A stretch of DNA of 45,503 nt, from NCBI GenBank assembly GCA_045538015.1, contig JAZSQO010000048.1:1-45503 (forward strand), given 5' to 3'. Shown piece by piece: positions 17,806 through 27,683 of this stretch. A program made the translations under genes and the position numbers. The notes beneath the pieces are model-generated. The model saw nothing but the letters and a program-made list of their open reading frames with translations. It had not been told where the DNA came from and searched no databases. How positions within the stretch are numbered: position 1 is the first letter of the stretch; every line of letters begins with the position of its first letter. Source of the stretch: SIG598 sp045538015 (GTDB lineage: Bacteria; Bacillota; Clostridia; Oscillospirales; Acutalibacteraceae).

Positions 17806-19578
17806 TCACTCCGCCATATCCGCGTACATCTTATAAAGCGCGCTGTACTGCCCGCCCTTGGCCAGCAGCTGGTCGTGAGTGCCCTGCTCGGCGATGCCGT
17901 CCTCGGTCAGGACGATGATCTCGGTGGCGTTCACTATGGTGGTAAGGCGATGGGCGACGGTGAAGGTGGTGCGGCCCACTGCCAGCTCACGCAGGGATTC
18001 CTGCACGATGTGCTCGCTCTCGTTGTCCAGCGCCGAGGTGGCCTCGTCCAGAATGAGGATGGGCGGATCCTTGAGGAACACGCGGGCGATGCTCAGACGC
18101 TGCTTCTGTCCGCCGGACAGCTTGACGCCACGCTCGCCGATGTAGGTGTCGTAGCCCTCGGGCAGCTTGTCGATGAATTCGTTGGCGCCGGCTTTCTTTG
18201 CCGCGGCGATGATCTCCTCGTCGGAGGCTCCCGGGCAGCCGTATTCGATGTTCTCCCGGATGGTGCCGGAGAAGAGATAGACCTCCTGCTGCACCACGCC
18301 GATATTGTCGCGCAGGGACTTCATGGTCAGGTCGCGCACGTCGTGGCCGTCCACCTTCACGGCGCCGTCGGTGACGTCGTAGAACCGGGGGATGAGGCTG
18401 CAAAGAGTGGTCTTTCCGCCGCCGGAGGGGCCGACGAGGGCGATGTTTTCGCCGCGCCGGGCGGTGAGGTTGATGCCGGTGAGCACGTTGCTGTCGGTGC
18501 CGCCGTAGCGGAAGCTGACATTCTCAAATTCAATGTCGCCCTTTACGTCGGTCAGCTCCACGGCGTCGGGAGAGTCGGTTATCTCGATTTCCGAATCCAT
18601 GACGGTCACAAAGCGCTCGATGCCGGTCATGCCCCGCTGGAACTGCTCGGTAAAGTCGACGATCCGGCGGATGGAGGTCAGCAGGGTGGTGACATACAGC
18701 AGGTAGGCCACAAGGTCGGATACGGCGATCTGACCCTTGATGACGAATATGGCGCCAACGACCACCACGAGAATGTACATGACACCCTCGGAAAGGCGGT
18801 TGCTGGAGCTGAAGCCGCCCATGTAGTAATACATCCGGGACTTGACCTTGTAGAAGGCCTTGTTGCCCTCGGCGAACTTCTCGTTTTCGATGTCCTCGTT
18901 GGCAAAGGATTTGACCACGCGGATGCCCAGCAGGCTGTCCTGCACGCCGGAGTTGAGCTCGCCGATCTTTTCCCGGGATTCCCGCGAGGCGGCACGCATC
19001 CGCTTGTTGAATATGCGGGTGACTATCAGCATCAGCGGCAGGGCGGAGAAGATAATGAGAGTCAGGGGTACGTTGACAAAGCACAGAATGGCAAAGGCGC
19101 CGGCGATCTTGACTCCGGCGATGAATATCTCCTCGGGGCAGTGGTGGGCAAATTCCGTCACGTCAAAAAGGTCGCTGGTGATGCGGGACATGAGCTGACC
19201 CACCCGGGTCTCGTCGTAATAGGCGAAGGACTGCTTCTGCAGATGGCCGAAGAGATCCCGGCGCATATCGGTTTCTATCTTCGTGCCCATTATGTGTCCC
19301 ATGGCGGCCATGTAGAAGTTGGCGGCGGTGTCCACAAGACGCATGGCGAGGTAAATCCCGCCGGTGATGAGCACGCCTCTGACCGTCAGCGAGGCGATGT
19401 CGTTCAGCCCCTTGTCCGTTATCTCCCGGACGACGATGGGCAGATAAAGCTCGCACACCGTGGTCAGCAGCGCGCAGAACATATCCAGTATCAGCGTGCC
19501 GAGGTAGGGCTTGTAGTAGGGGACAAAGCGCTTGAGCAGATAACGGTTGCTGTGGGCGCGTTCCTTTGGTTTGTCCAT
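17806..19578 (-). CDS. ABC exporter, fused permease and ATPase (590 aa)
   Basis: N-terminal exporter-type transmembrane domain (about 20-310) and C-terminal nucleotide-binding domain with Walker A GPSGGGKTT, the signature LSGGQKQR, Walker B ILILDEATSALD and the switch His in TVAHRLTT. Half-transporters of this MsbA/LmrA-like class work as dimers and export lipids, drugs or peptides; the substrate cannot be told from sequence. Start choice: an ATG three codons upstream (19587) directly touches the AAGGAAG Shine-Dalgarno at 19588-19594, whereas the ATG at 19578 has a 9-base gap, so 19578 is preferred. It lies 80 bases after the second sigma-factor gene and may be read through from it; no clear promoter was seen between them. 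Confidence 0.9.
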   Translation of the reverse strand: MDKPKERAHSNRYLLKRFVPYYKPYLGTLILDMFCALLTTVCELYLPIVVREITDKGLNDIASLTVRGVLITGGIYLAMRLVDTAANFYMAAMGHIMGTKIETDMRRDLFGHLQKQSFAYYDETRVGQLMSRITSDLFDVTEFAHHCPEEIFIAGVKIAGAFAILCFVNVPLTLIIFSALPLMLIVTRIFNKRMRAASRESREKIGELNSGVQDSLLGIRVVKSFANEDIENEKFAEGNKAFYKVKSRMYYYMGGFSSSNRLSEGVMYILVVVVGAIFVIKGQIAVSDLVAYLLYVTTLLTSIRRIVDFTEQFQRGMTGIERFVTVMDSEIEITDSPDAVELTDVKGDIEFENVSFRYGGTDSNVLTGINLTARRGENIALVGPSGGGKTTLCSLIPRFYDVTDGAVKVDGHDVRDLTMKSLRDNIGVVQQEVYLFSGTIRENIEYGCPGASDEEIIAAAKKAGANEFIDKLPEGYDTYIGERGVKLSGGQKQRLSIARVFLKDPPILILDEATSALDNESEHIVQESLRELAVGRTTFTVAHRLTTIVNATEIIVLTEDGIAEQGTHDQLLAKGGQYSALYKMYADMAE

Positions 19579-19658
19579 GGTGTTCATCTTCCTTTTAACA
19601 AATCGACCCGCACAGCCGGAAGGGCCGCGCGGAGTCGAGATGTGTGATATTATTGTTG

Positions 19659-20732
19659 TCAGTTGAGAAAATCCTTCAGCTTCTTGCTTCTGCTGGGATG
19701 GCGGATCTTGCGCAGAGCCTTGGCCTCGATCTGGCGGATGCGCTCACGGGTGACGTTGAACCGGGCGCCCACATCCTCGAGGGTGTGGCTGTGGCCGTCC
19801 TCCAGCCCGAAGCGCAGGCGGATGATCTGCGCCTCCCGGGGAGAAAGGGTTTCCAGAGCGTTGTTCAGCTGCTCGCGCAGCATGGCGTTGGCGGCGGCCT
19901 GATCGGGAGTGAGAATGGTCTCGTCCTCGATGAAGTCGCCGAGGTGGCTGTCCTCCTCCTCGCCGATGGGAGTGTCAAGGGACACCGGCTCCTGAGAGGT
20001 GCGCAGAACCTCCCTGACCTTTTCCTCCGGCACGCCCAGCCGCTCGGCGATCTGCTCGCTGGTGGGCTCGCTGCCGTTTTCGTTGAGCAGCTGAGCCGAG
20101 GCCTTGCGCACACGGCTGATGAACTCGCTCATATGTACCGGCAGACGAATGATGCGGGACTGGTCGGCGATGGCCCGGGTGATGGCCTGGCGTATCCACC
20201 ATGTGGCGTAGGTGGAAAATTTGAAGCCCTTGGTGTAATCGAATTTCTCTGCGGCCTTGATGAGGCCGAGATTGCCCTCCTGAATGAGGTCGAGCATGGA
20301 CATTCCTCTGCCCATGTGCTTTTTGGCGATGCTGACCACCAGACGGAGATTGGCCTCCACAAGGCGATTTTTGGCGTTCTCGTCGCCCTCGGCTATGAGG
20401 GACGCCAGCTCGATCTCCTCTTCGGAGGAGAGAAGAGCCACCTTGCCGATCTCCTTGAGGTACATCCTGACCGGATCCTCCACGCCGGTGTCCTCCGCCG
20501 GGTCGGGCTCGGCGCCGGCAGTGCTCACATCGGCCAGAACGATATCCTCCGGCTGATCCTCAAGAATGGTTATTCCGCTGGATTCCAGCTTGTCATATAT
20601 CTGCTCGAGCTGCTCGGGCTCGATGTCATAATCGCCCAGAGCATCCATTATCTCCTGACTGGAGAGGCTACCCTGCTGCTTGCCGGTTTCCAGCAGATTC
20701 TTCAGTACATTTTTTACATCGTTGATTCCCAT
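19659..20732 (-). CDS. Primary-type RNA polymerase sigma factor, second tandem copy (357 aa)
   Basis: Full sigma-70 layout: short acidic N-terminal part (1.1-like), region 1.2 (EDPVRMYLKEIGKV), region 2 (NLRLVVSIAKKHMGRGM, then YATWWIRQAITRAIADQ), region 3 (PTSEQIAERLGVPEEKV) and region 4 (LRFGLEDG..TLEDVG, VTRERIRQIEAKALRK). Residues known in other sigma factors to read the -10 element (RQAITR) and the -35 element (TRERIRQ) are the same as in the adjacent copy, but the stretch just after them differs (QSRIIRLPVHMSEFIS against QARTIRIPVHMVETIN). Both look like group 1 or close group 2 factors. The ATG is not preceded by a normal Shine-Dalgarno: GGAGGAGG lies about 38 bases upstream with a hairpin in between. 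It sits 93 bases downstream of the first copy. Confidence 0.92.
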   Translation of the reverse strand: MGINDVKNVLKNLLETGKQQGSLSSQEIMDALGDYDIEPEQLEQIYDKLESSGITILEDQPEDIVLADVSTAGAEPDPAEDTGVEDPVRMYLKEIGKVALLSSEEEIELASLIAEGDENAKNRLVEANLRLVVSIAKKHMGRGMSMLDLIQEGNLGLIKAAEKFDYTKGFKFSTYATWWIRQAITRAIADQSRIIRLPVHMSEFISRVRKASAQLLNENGSEPTSEQIAERLGVPEEKVREVLRTSQEPVSLDTPIGEEEDSHLGDFIEDETILTPDQAAANAMLREQLNNALETLSPREAQIIRLRFGLEDGHSHTLEDVGARFNVTRERIRQIEAKALRKIRHPSRSKKLKDFLN

Positions 20733-20743
20733 ACCGTTTTCGC

Positions 20744-20774
20744 GGCCGTCCTCACTCGAGAACGGCCTCCTCCT
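20744..20774 (-). promoter_or_regulatory. Shine-Dalgarno plus hairpin ahead of the second sigma-factor gene
   Basis: On the minus strand GGAGGAGG (about 20767-20774) is followed at once by a 10-pair stem (20758-20767 with 20744-20753, loop GAGT) and then 11 bases to the ATG at 20732. Folding would bring the Shine-Dalgarno to a usable distance; alternatively the stem may hinder initiation. A 13-codon GTG frame starting near 20755 also overlaps the sigma start. Confidence 0.5.
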
Positions 20775-20825
20775 TTTTATTTGATAGGAGCCAGCCGTTT
20801 AGGCAGTTTGGACACTAAGTTAAGA

Positions 20826-21926
<1,101 letters not shown>

Positions 21927-21968
21927 TGGTCACACATTCCTTTTCAGTAAAATTTATATATGAATTGG

Positions 21969-23735
21969 TTAGTCCTTGCGTCGGTTAAGGGACTGCAGAT
22001 ATTTCTGCAGATCCTCGGCGGTCGCCGATGCCACGGCGTCGCCCGTGGGGCGGCCGGCCTCCTCCTCGATGACACTGACGCAGCGGGCGACATCCTCGTC
22101 GCTGCCCGCTCCGCCGGTGGTGGGAGAGGAGTTGATTATCCGCGCTGCCTGACTCATTTCCTCCGGGGTAAAAAGCTGACCCAGAGGGGAGAGAGAGGGA
22201 GCGCCGCCCTCCTCGATGGTGTCCAGCAGGCCGGAGTACAGCCTGCGGCAGAAGTCGGATATCATCTTTTCCGGGGGCAGGCGTTTTTTGATCTCCTGCG
22301 CCTTGTCCGGGTGGTGGTAGAGAATAAAGATCAGCGTCTCCTCGGCCTTGGCTGCCCGGGGATTGTCGCGGCGCACCGGGTTGACCTTGTCCAGCCGGGC
22401 GGATATGCCCGCCTCAAGGGTCTTGAGCTGCTCTCTCTGCTCCTGAGCCCGGCGGCGCTTGCCTCCGGCCTCTATCTGGGAGAGGATGGCCGACTTGTCC
22501 ACGCCGATGTCGGCGCCGATTCGGCCGGCGTACACCTCCCGCTCAAGGGGCGAAAGGGTGGCCAGCAGGTCGCATACCTCCCGCAGATATCTCACCCGGC
22601 CGTCGTCGGTGAGCACATCGTGCCTGGCAAGGATCTCGCCCAGCCGGAATTCCAGCTCGCTGCGGCTGCCGTCTATGAGCTTTTTCATCCGCTCGGGGCC
22701 GTATTTCTTTATGTACTCGTCCGGGTCCATTCCCTCGGGAATGGTCAGCACGCGCACATCGCCGATGACCGCCCGCAGCACCGGAATGGATTTGCGGATG
22801 GCCTTCTGGCCGGCGGCGTCGCCGTCCTGAGAGAGTATCACCCTCTGGGCGTAGCGGGAGAGCAGACGGGCCTGCTCCTCGGTGAATGCGGTGCCCTGAG
22901 AGGCTACCACATTCTCAAAGCCGGCCTGCCACATGGCGATGACATCCATGTAGCCCTCGGTGACCACCACGGTCTCGCTCCGGGAATCCTTGGCCCAGTT
23001 GAGACCGTAGAGATTGTGGCTCTTTTTGTATATAAGCGTGTCGTTGGTGTTGATGTATTTGCGGCCGCCGTGATCCTTTTCCATGGTGCGGCCGCCAAAG
23101 GCGATGATGCTGCCCTGCACGTCGATGATGGGGAACATCACCCGGTTGCGGAACACATCTATCAGGCTGCCCTTGCTGCTCCGGCGGGAAAGGCCCGCGC
23201 CCAGCAGCTCGTCCTCGTGAAAGCCCATGCCCTTGAGATGGTCGGTAAGAGCGCTCCACGAATCGGGCGACCAGCCCAGGCCGAAGTGTCCGATGGTTTT
23301 GTCGGAAAGCCCGCGGCCTCTGAGATATCCCAGCGCCTCCGAGCCGGCGGGAGTATACAGCTGGCGGTAGAAGAACCGGGCAGCCTCCCGGCAGGCCTCC
23401 TTCATGCGGCGGCGGGTCTGGGTAAGACCGTCGAAAGTGCCGTTCTCCGGCACCTCCATGCCCGCCCGCTCGGCCAGCTTCTTGACCGCGTCCACATAGT
23501 CCAGCCGCTCGATATTGCGCACAAAGGTTATGGCGTCGCCGCCGGTCTGGCAGCCGAAGCAGTAGAAGGAGCGGTTGTCCGGGAAAACGGTGAAGGAGGG
23601 TGTTTTTTCCGAATGGAAGGGGCACAGCCCTTTATAAAGATGACCGGCCCGCTTGAGGGTGACATAGCCGCTTATCAGCTCCACGATGTCGGTGGATTCG
23701 CTCAGCCGGTCGATGAAATCTCTGGGTATTGCCAT
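21969..23735 (-). CDS. dnaG: DNA primase DnaG (588 aa)
   Basis: Makes RNA primers for replication. The N-terminal zinc-binding domain shows C38, H41, C59 and C62 (CPFH..CFGC). The catalytic core and TOPRIM fold follow, with the TEGYMDVIA motif carrying the metal-binding Glu and DGDAAGQKA carrying the Asp pair. The C-terminal helicase-binding part is short and diverged, as usual in Firmicutes. It starts 10 bases after dgt and precedes rpoD, so the order dgt-dnaG-rpoD is as in many Clostridia. Confidence 0.96.
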   Translation of the reverse strand: MAIPRDFIDRLSESTDIVELISGYVTLKRAGHLYKGLCPFHSEKTPSFTVFPDNRSFYCFGCQTGGDAITFVRNIERLDYVDAVKKLAERAGMEVPENGTFDGLTQTRRRMKEACREAARFFYRQLYTPAGSEALGYLRGRGLSDKTIGHFGLGWSPDSWSALTDHLKGMGFHEDELLGAGLSRRSSKGSLIDVFRNRVMFPIIDVQGSIIAFGGRTMEKDHGGRKYINTNDTLIYKKSHNLYGLNWAKDSRSETVVVTEGYMDVIAMWQAGFENVVASQGTAFTEEQARLLSRYAQRVILSQDGDAAGQKAIRKSIPVLRAVIGDVRVLTIPEGMDPDEYIKKYGPERMKKLIDGSRSELEFRLGEILARHDVLTDDGRVRYLREVCDLLATLSPLEREVYAGRIGADIGVDKSAILSQIEAGGKRRRAQEQREQLKTLEAGISARLDKVNPVRRDNPRAAKAEETLIFILYHHPDKAQEIKKRLPPEKMISDFCRRLYSGLLDTIEEGGAPSLSPLGQLFTPEEMSQAARIINSSPTTGGAGSDEDVARCVSVIEEEAGRPTGDAVASATAEDLQKYLQSLNRRKD

Positions 23736-23745
23736 TTATTTCCCC

Positions 23746-24744
23746 CTAACGATCCCAGGATTGGGGTATGGTCAGGCCAATGAACTGGCCCACCGCGTAG
23801 CGGTCGCTCATGCCGGAGATGTAGTCCAGTATGGCGCGCTCCTCGCCCTCGGCGGCGCAGGTGGCGGCGTAGCTTTCCGGCAGCCGCTCGGGAGCGGCGA
23901 GGAAATGCTCGAACAGATGCTTTATCATGGCCTCGGCCTTGGACTCCTCGCCCTTGACCACCGGGTTGTGGTAGATGCGGTCAAAGAGGAATTCCAGCAG
24001 AATGTCGTAGGCTCTCTGGAAGCGGTCGGAGAGGCGGATGACGCCGTTTTCGCTGCTGCGCACCACATCGCATATGAGCGAGTTGATGCGGGTGGCGTGA
24101 CCTGCACCAAGCACGGCGGAGACCTCCGAGGGAATATCGCCCTCGGTCAGCACTCCGGCGCGGATGGAATCGTCGATGTCGTGGTTCATGTATGCTATGT
24201 GGTCGGCCAGCCGGACAATGCGTCCCTCGGCGGTGAAGGCCTCGGTGCCCCGGGTGTGGCAGAGGATACCGTCCCGCACCTCGGCGGTCAGGTTCAGACC
24301 CTTGCCTCCCTTTTCCAGCTTGTCCACAATGCGGAGGCTCTGCTCAAAATGCCGGAATCCGGCGGCGGCTACATCGTTGAGCGCCCGCTCTCCGGCGTGG
24401 CCGAAGGGAGTGTGCCCCAGATCGTGGCCGAGGGAAATGGCCTCGGTCAGATCCTCGTTGAGCCGCAGGGAGCGCGCGATGGTGCGGGCTATCTGGGACA
24501 CCTCGAGGGTATGGGTCAGGCGGGTGCGGTAGTGGTCGCCCTCGGGCGCGAGGTAGACCTGAGTCTTGTGCTTGAGCCGCCGGAAGGCATTGCTGTGTAT
24601 TATTCTGTCCCGGTCTCTCTGGAACACGGTGCGCAGGGGACATTCCTCCTCCGGCTCCGGCCTTCCCCTGCTGGCGCAGGCGAGGGCGGCGGCGGGACAC
24701 AGGTTTTCCCGCTCCTGCTGCTCTATGGATTCTCGTATGGTCAC
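23746..24744 (-). CDS. dgt: dNTP triphosphohydrolase, dGTPase-like HD protein (332 aa)
   Basis: HD-domain phosphohydrolase that splits dNTPs to deoxynucleoside and triphosphate. Metal ligands are visible in LTHTLEV (H78), GHDLGHTPFGH (H107, D108) and NHDIDD. The typical N-terminal FQRDRDRIIHSNAFRRL is present. Start GTG at 24744 has GGAGGTG 8 bases upstream. First gene of the dgt-dnaG-rpoD-rpoD run. Its promoter was not identified with confidence; a hairpin with a U tract lies in its leader at 24812-24836. Confidence 0.93.
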   Translation of the reverse strand: MTIRESIEQQERENLCPAAALACASRGRPEPEEECPLRTVFQRDRDRIIHSNAFRRLKHKTQVYLAPEGDHYRTRLTHTLEVSQIARTIARSLRLNEDLTEAISLGHDLGHTPFGHAGERALNDVAAAGFRHFEQSLRIVDKLEKGGKGLNLTAEVRDGILCHTRGTEAFTAEGRIVRLADHIAYMNHDIDDSIRAGVLTEGDIPSEVSAVLGAGHATRINSLICDVVRSSENGVIRLSDRFQRAYDILLEFLFDRIYHNPVVKGEESKAEAMIKHLFEHFLAAPERLPESYAATCAAEGEERAILDYISGMSDRYAVGQFIGLTIPQSWDR

Positions 24745-24811
24745 AGCTTTACACCTCCGTCTCTATTTTACTTATACGCCGCGCTGATGGCTTTCCCCTT
24801 TTTTTGCAGCG

Positions 24812-24836
24812 AAAAAAATTCCGCGGTTCGCCGGAA
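24812..24836 (-). terminator. Terminator-like hairpin upstream of dgt
   Basis: Read on the minus strand, a short bulged stem (TTCC..GGAA around a CGAA loop) is followed by seven T. No minus-strand gene precedes it, so it would act in the dgt leader or stop antisense transcripts. The stem is weak. Confidence 0.35.
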
Positions 24837-24898
24837 CGCCCTTTGATAGAAAACATAGGATGCGGTATATTGTTATGCTTTTGCGGCGTTTTCCCTAT

Positions 24899-24926
24899 TT
24901 GTTAGTCGCAGCTTGAGTGATATAAT
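24899..24926 (+). promoter_or_regulatory. Probable promoter of the nucleotidyltransferase gene
   Basis: TTGTTA (24899-24904), 16-base spacer, TATAAT (24921-24926), immediately repeated as a second TATAAT at 24927. The rest of the intergenic stretch 24745-25040 holds the dgt leader hairpin and an AT-rich 5' leader; no other gene was seen. Confidence 0.55.
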
Positions 24927-25040
24927 TATAATATAAAACGCTTGATCTGTTTGGCTGTTCAAAAAATGGCGAAACAAAATAATTATACTTTATATCCGGC
25001 GTTTTCTCAAGGCCTTATTTATGGAAAGGAGCGCGAAAAA

Positions 25041-25886
25041 ATGGACAGATTTGCCGAGGTAAAAAGGAATCTGAAAGCGCTGGCGGAGGAGCGGGAGGAC
25101 ATATGCGCCCTTGTGGCCATCGGCTCCCAGACGAGAGCCTCCGAGCCGGCCGACGAATACTCCGATCTGGATGTGATAATGGTCACTGCCCAGCCCGACG
25201 CCTACCTTGATTCGGACGAGCGGCTGAGCCGGATAGGGGGGATAATGATATCCTTCGTTGAGCCCACCATCGGCGGCGGGCGGGAGCGGAGGATGCTGCT
25301 GGAAGGCTCGCTGGATGTGGACCTGATAGTGCTCACTCCCGAGCGGTTCATATCCATGGTGGACGACCACACTGCCGACGAAATAATGAGCCGGGGCTGG
25401 GCGGTGCTGTACGACGGCATCGGCGTGACTGCCCGTCTGGAGCAGAGTATCGCCTCCGATCTCCCGTGCCGGACAATTGGCGAGGATGAATTTATCAACA
25501 TGGTCAGCGACTTCTGGTTCCACACCGTGTGGGCGGCCAAAAAGCTGCGCCGGGGTGAGCTGTGGACGGCGAAGATGTGCGTGGACGCCTATCTCAAAGG
25601 CCATCTGCTGAGGGTGATCGAGCTTTACCACAAGCGGGCCTGCGGAGAGGAATACGATGTGTGGCACAACGGACGGATGCTGGAAAAATGGGCGCGGGAG
25701 GATGTTGTCAGCGAGCTGGGAAGCTGCTTCTGCCGGTACGACGCCGCTGATGCCGCCTCCGCCCTGAGAAACACCGCCGCTCTCTTTGCCCGGCTGGCGG
25801 CATACTGCGCCAAAAGCACCGGGTGGGATTACCCCGCGGGCGCGGAGAAATACGCAATGGAGCAGATGGAGTCTCTGCTTAAATGA
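25041..25886 (+). CDS. ANT(6)-like aminoglycoside nucleotidyltransferase family protein (281 aa)
   Basis: Resembles the AadK/ANT(6) streptomycin adenylyltransferase family: the nucleotidyltransferase motif GS(28-29)..SDLDV (D42, D44) and a third acidic residue in LDVDLIVL (D92/D94), followed by the helical C-terminal part (FWFHTVWAAKKLRRGELW). Length fits the family. The ATG at 25041 is selected because AAAGGAG lies 8 bases before it and the family's N-terminus begins there. Members transfer AMP to streptomycin, but many chromosomal homologues in gut Firmicutes have untested substrates, so resistance should not be assumed. It stands alone between a promoter and a hairpin terminator. Confidence 0.85.
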   Translation: MDRFAEVKRNLKALAEEREDICALVAIGSQTRASEPADEYSDLDVIMVTAQPDAYLDSDERLSRIGGIMISFVEPTIGGGRERRMLLEGSLDVDLIVLTPERFISMVDDHTADEIMSRGWAVLYDGIGVTARLEQSIASDLPCRTIGEDEFINMVSDFWFHTVWAAKKLRRGELWTAKMCVDAYLKGHLLRVIELYHKRACGEEYDVWHNGRMLEKWAREDVVSELGSCFCRYDAADAASALRNTAALFARLAAYCAKSTGWDYPAGAEKYAMEQMESLLK

Positions 25887-25888
25887 AG

Positions 25889-25925
25889 AACGCGGACGCG
25901 GGATGATGCCCGTGTCCGCGTTTGT
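25889..25925 (+). terminator. Terminator after the nucleotidyltransferase gene
   Basis: A 14-pair stem (25889-25902 with 25909-25922, one G-T pair) right after the stop codon, followed by TTTGTG. Confidence 0.7.
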
Positions 25926-25931
25926 GATATC

Positions 25932-25961
25932 TTTACACCTTGCGTCTGTCTGTGCTATAAT
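25932..25961 (+). promoter_or_regulatory. Promoter of the GH32 operon
   Basis: TTTACA (25932-25937), 18-base spacer and TATAAT (25956-25961), about 60 bases before the ATG at 26024. Confidence 0.65.
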
Positions 25962-26023
25962 TGCGCCAAAGCCGGTGCCGCGCAAAGCTGACCGGCGATC
26001 TGCGCTCCAAAGAGGTATATACC

Positions 26024-27127
26024 ATGGACTATCTTCAGAGACCGAAATATCATTACCGGCCGGCGAAGGGCTGGATAAACGACCCCAACGGCCTTGTTTA
26101 TTATAAAGGATATTATCATCTGTTCTGTCAGCACGCTCCCGATTCGGAAACACCGTGGTCTCAGCCCATGCACTGGGGACACGCCCGGACGAAGGATTTT
26201 CTCCTCTGGGAGGAGCTGCCCGTGGCTCTTTATCCCGACAGAGACTACGACAGCGGCGGCTGCTGGTCGGGCACGGCCATAGAGAAGGACGGTCGGCTGC
26301 ACCTTTTCTACGCCTCGGTGAAAGACGACGGCAAGGGCGGGAAAATTCAGACGGTCAGCGTGGCTTACTCCGACGACGGGATCAGCTTCACCAAGTACGA
26401 CGGCAACCCGGTAATCGCCTCCTATCCGCCCGATGGAGGGCCCGATTTCCGTGATCCGGCTCTGTGCCGCGCCGAGGACGGCGGCTTTTACTGCGTAATG
26501 GCCACGGGCAACCCGGAGACCAGAACCGCCCGCCTGCTCCTTTACCGGAGCGAGGATCTGCTGAACTGGGAATACTGCGGAATAATGAGCCAGTGGCCGG
26601 AGTGTATGTTCGCCGAGTGCCCGTCCCTTGTGCGGGCGGGAGAGGACTTCCTGCTGACGGCCTCGGTGTGCCCTCTTGAAGGAGAACGCCGGTTTTCGGT
26701 CATGTACGGCTCCTTTGAGAAGGGGCGCTTTTCGCCCCGTGTCACCGGCGAGGTGGACAAGGGGCCTGACCAGTACGCCGGGCAGGTTTTCCGGGATCAT
26801 CTGGAGCGGAATATCCTCATTTCATGGATGCCCGGCTGGGATTACGCCGGCTTTGCCGAAAGGGACATCGGCTGTATGTCCGTGCCCCGGGAGCTGGTGC
26901 TGGAAGAGGGGAAAATCTTCGCCCGTCCGGTCAGCGAGGTGCGCCATCTTTTTACCAAGGACGATCCCTGCGTAAAGCGCGCCGCCGAGGGCTTTGTGAT
27001 CGAGCGAGACGGCCGGGAGCCGGTGGTGTACAGGGGAGAGGTGACCGACCTCGACATTCTGCGGGACGGCTATGTCGCCGAGGTATTTGTCAACGGCGGC
27101 GAGCAGGTGTATTCGGTTCTGCTGTAA
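26024..27127 (+). CDS. GH32 beta-fructofuranosidase, compact form (367 aa)
   Basis: Hydrolyses sucrose, sucrose-6-phosphate or fructans. The five-bladed propeller carries the nucleophile in WINDPNG (D20), the RDP motif (D144) and the acid/base Glu in AECPS (E198). No signal peptide, so an intracellular enzyme is likely. Most GH32 proteins have about 450-500 residues with a full C-terminal beta-sandwich; here only a reduced sandwich ending VAEVFVNGGEQVYS is left, so the C-terminal domain is condensed but not frameshifted. The ATG at 26024 is used because the protein starts with the usual YRPAKGWINDPNG lead; AGAGG is 9 bases upstream. No sugar transporter is adjacent; the next gene is an acetyltransferase 34 bases on. 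Confidence 0.92.
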   Translation: MDYLQRPKYHYRPAKGWINDPNGLVYYKGYYHLFCQHAPDSETPWSQPMHWGHARTKDFLLWEELPVALYPDRDYDSGGCWSGTAIEKDGRLHLFYASVKDDGKGGKIQTVSVAYSDDGISFTKYDGNPVIASYPPDGGPDFRDPALCRAEDGGFYCVMATGNPETRTARLLLYRSEDLLNWEYCGIMSQWPECMFAECPSLVRAGEDFLLTASVCPLEGERRFSVMYGSFEKGRFSPRVTGEVDKGPDQYAGQVFRDHLERNILISWMPGWDYAGFAERDIGCMSVPRELVLEEGKIFARPVSEVRHLFTKDDPCVKRAAEGFVIERDGREPVVYRGEVTDLDILRDGYVAEVFVNGGEQVYSVLL

Positions 27128-27161
27128 AGCAGTGAAAAAGAAACGAAAGGATATTCGCGAT

Positions 27162-27635
27162 ATGAAAATACAGAAGCTCAACCCGGGCAATATAAAGAAC
27201 ATTGTCAGCTGGTGCAGGGACAAGGACGCCGATTTTCTTTACCAGTGGGCAGGCGCCGGCTATGAATATCCGCTGACCGAAGGGCAGATCGAGAAAAGAC
27301 TGTCCGAGGGCGCGGAGATATACGAAGTGGTTTTGGACGGCAGAATGGTGGGCACGATAGAGATCATCGCGCGTCAGGAAGAGGCCGTAGCCCTTGCGGG
27401 CAGATTTGTGCTTGATCCGGCGCTCACGGGACAAGGCCTCGGGAGCAGAGCTATGGAGACCTTCCTCGACCACTGCGCAAGGGAATTGGGGCTGAAGAAA
27501 ATCAGACTGTTCGTGTTTGACTTCAACACCGCGGCATATAAATGCTACAGAAAATGTGGTTTTTCGGAGGTCGGAACAGAGCTTCGCCCCAACGGCTGGA
27601 AGGCCATCGGCATGGAAAGGATAATAGGGCAGTGA
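27162..27635 (+). CDS. GNAT-family N-acetyltransferase (157 aa)
   Basis: Acetyl-CoA-dependent acyltransferase. Motif A is visible as LAGRFVLDPALTGQGLGSR, with the pyrophosphate-binding QGLGSR turn; the C-terminal NTAAYKCYRKCGF motif is typical of GNAT enzymes. AAAGGA lies about 9 bases before the ATG. It follows the GH32 gene closely and is probably co-transcribed. The substrate cannot be predicted. Confidence 0.88.
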   Translation: MKIQKLNPGNIKNIVSWCRDKDADFLYQWAGAGYEYPLTEGQIEKRLSEGAEIYEVVLDGRMVGTIEIIARQEEAVALAGRFVLDPALTGQGLGSRAMETFLDHCARELGLKKIRLFVFDFNTAAYKCYRKCGFSEVGTELRPNGWKAIGMERIIGQ

Positions 27636-27683
27636 GATATGCTTGGAACTGACGGAGAGCCGGTTCGCATACCCGTGAATAGC

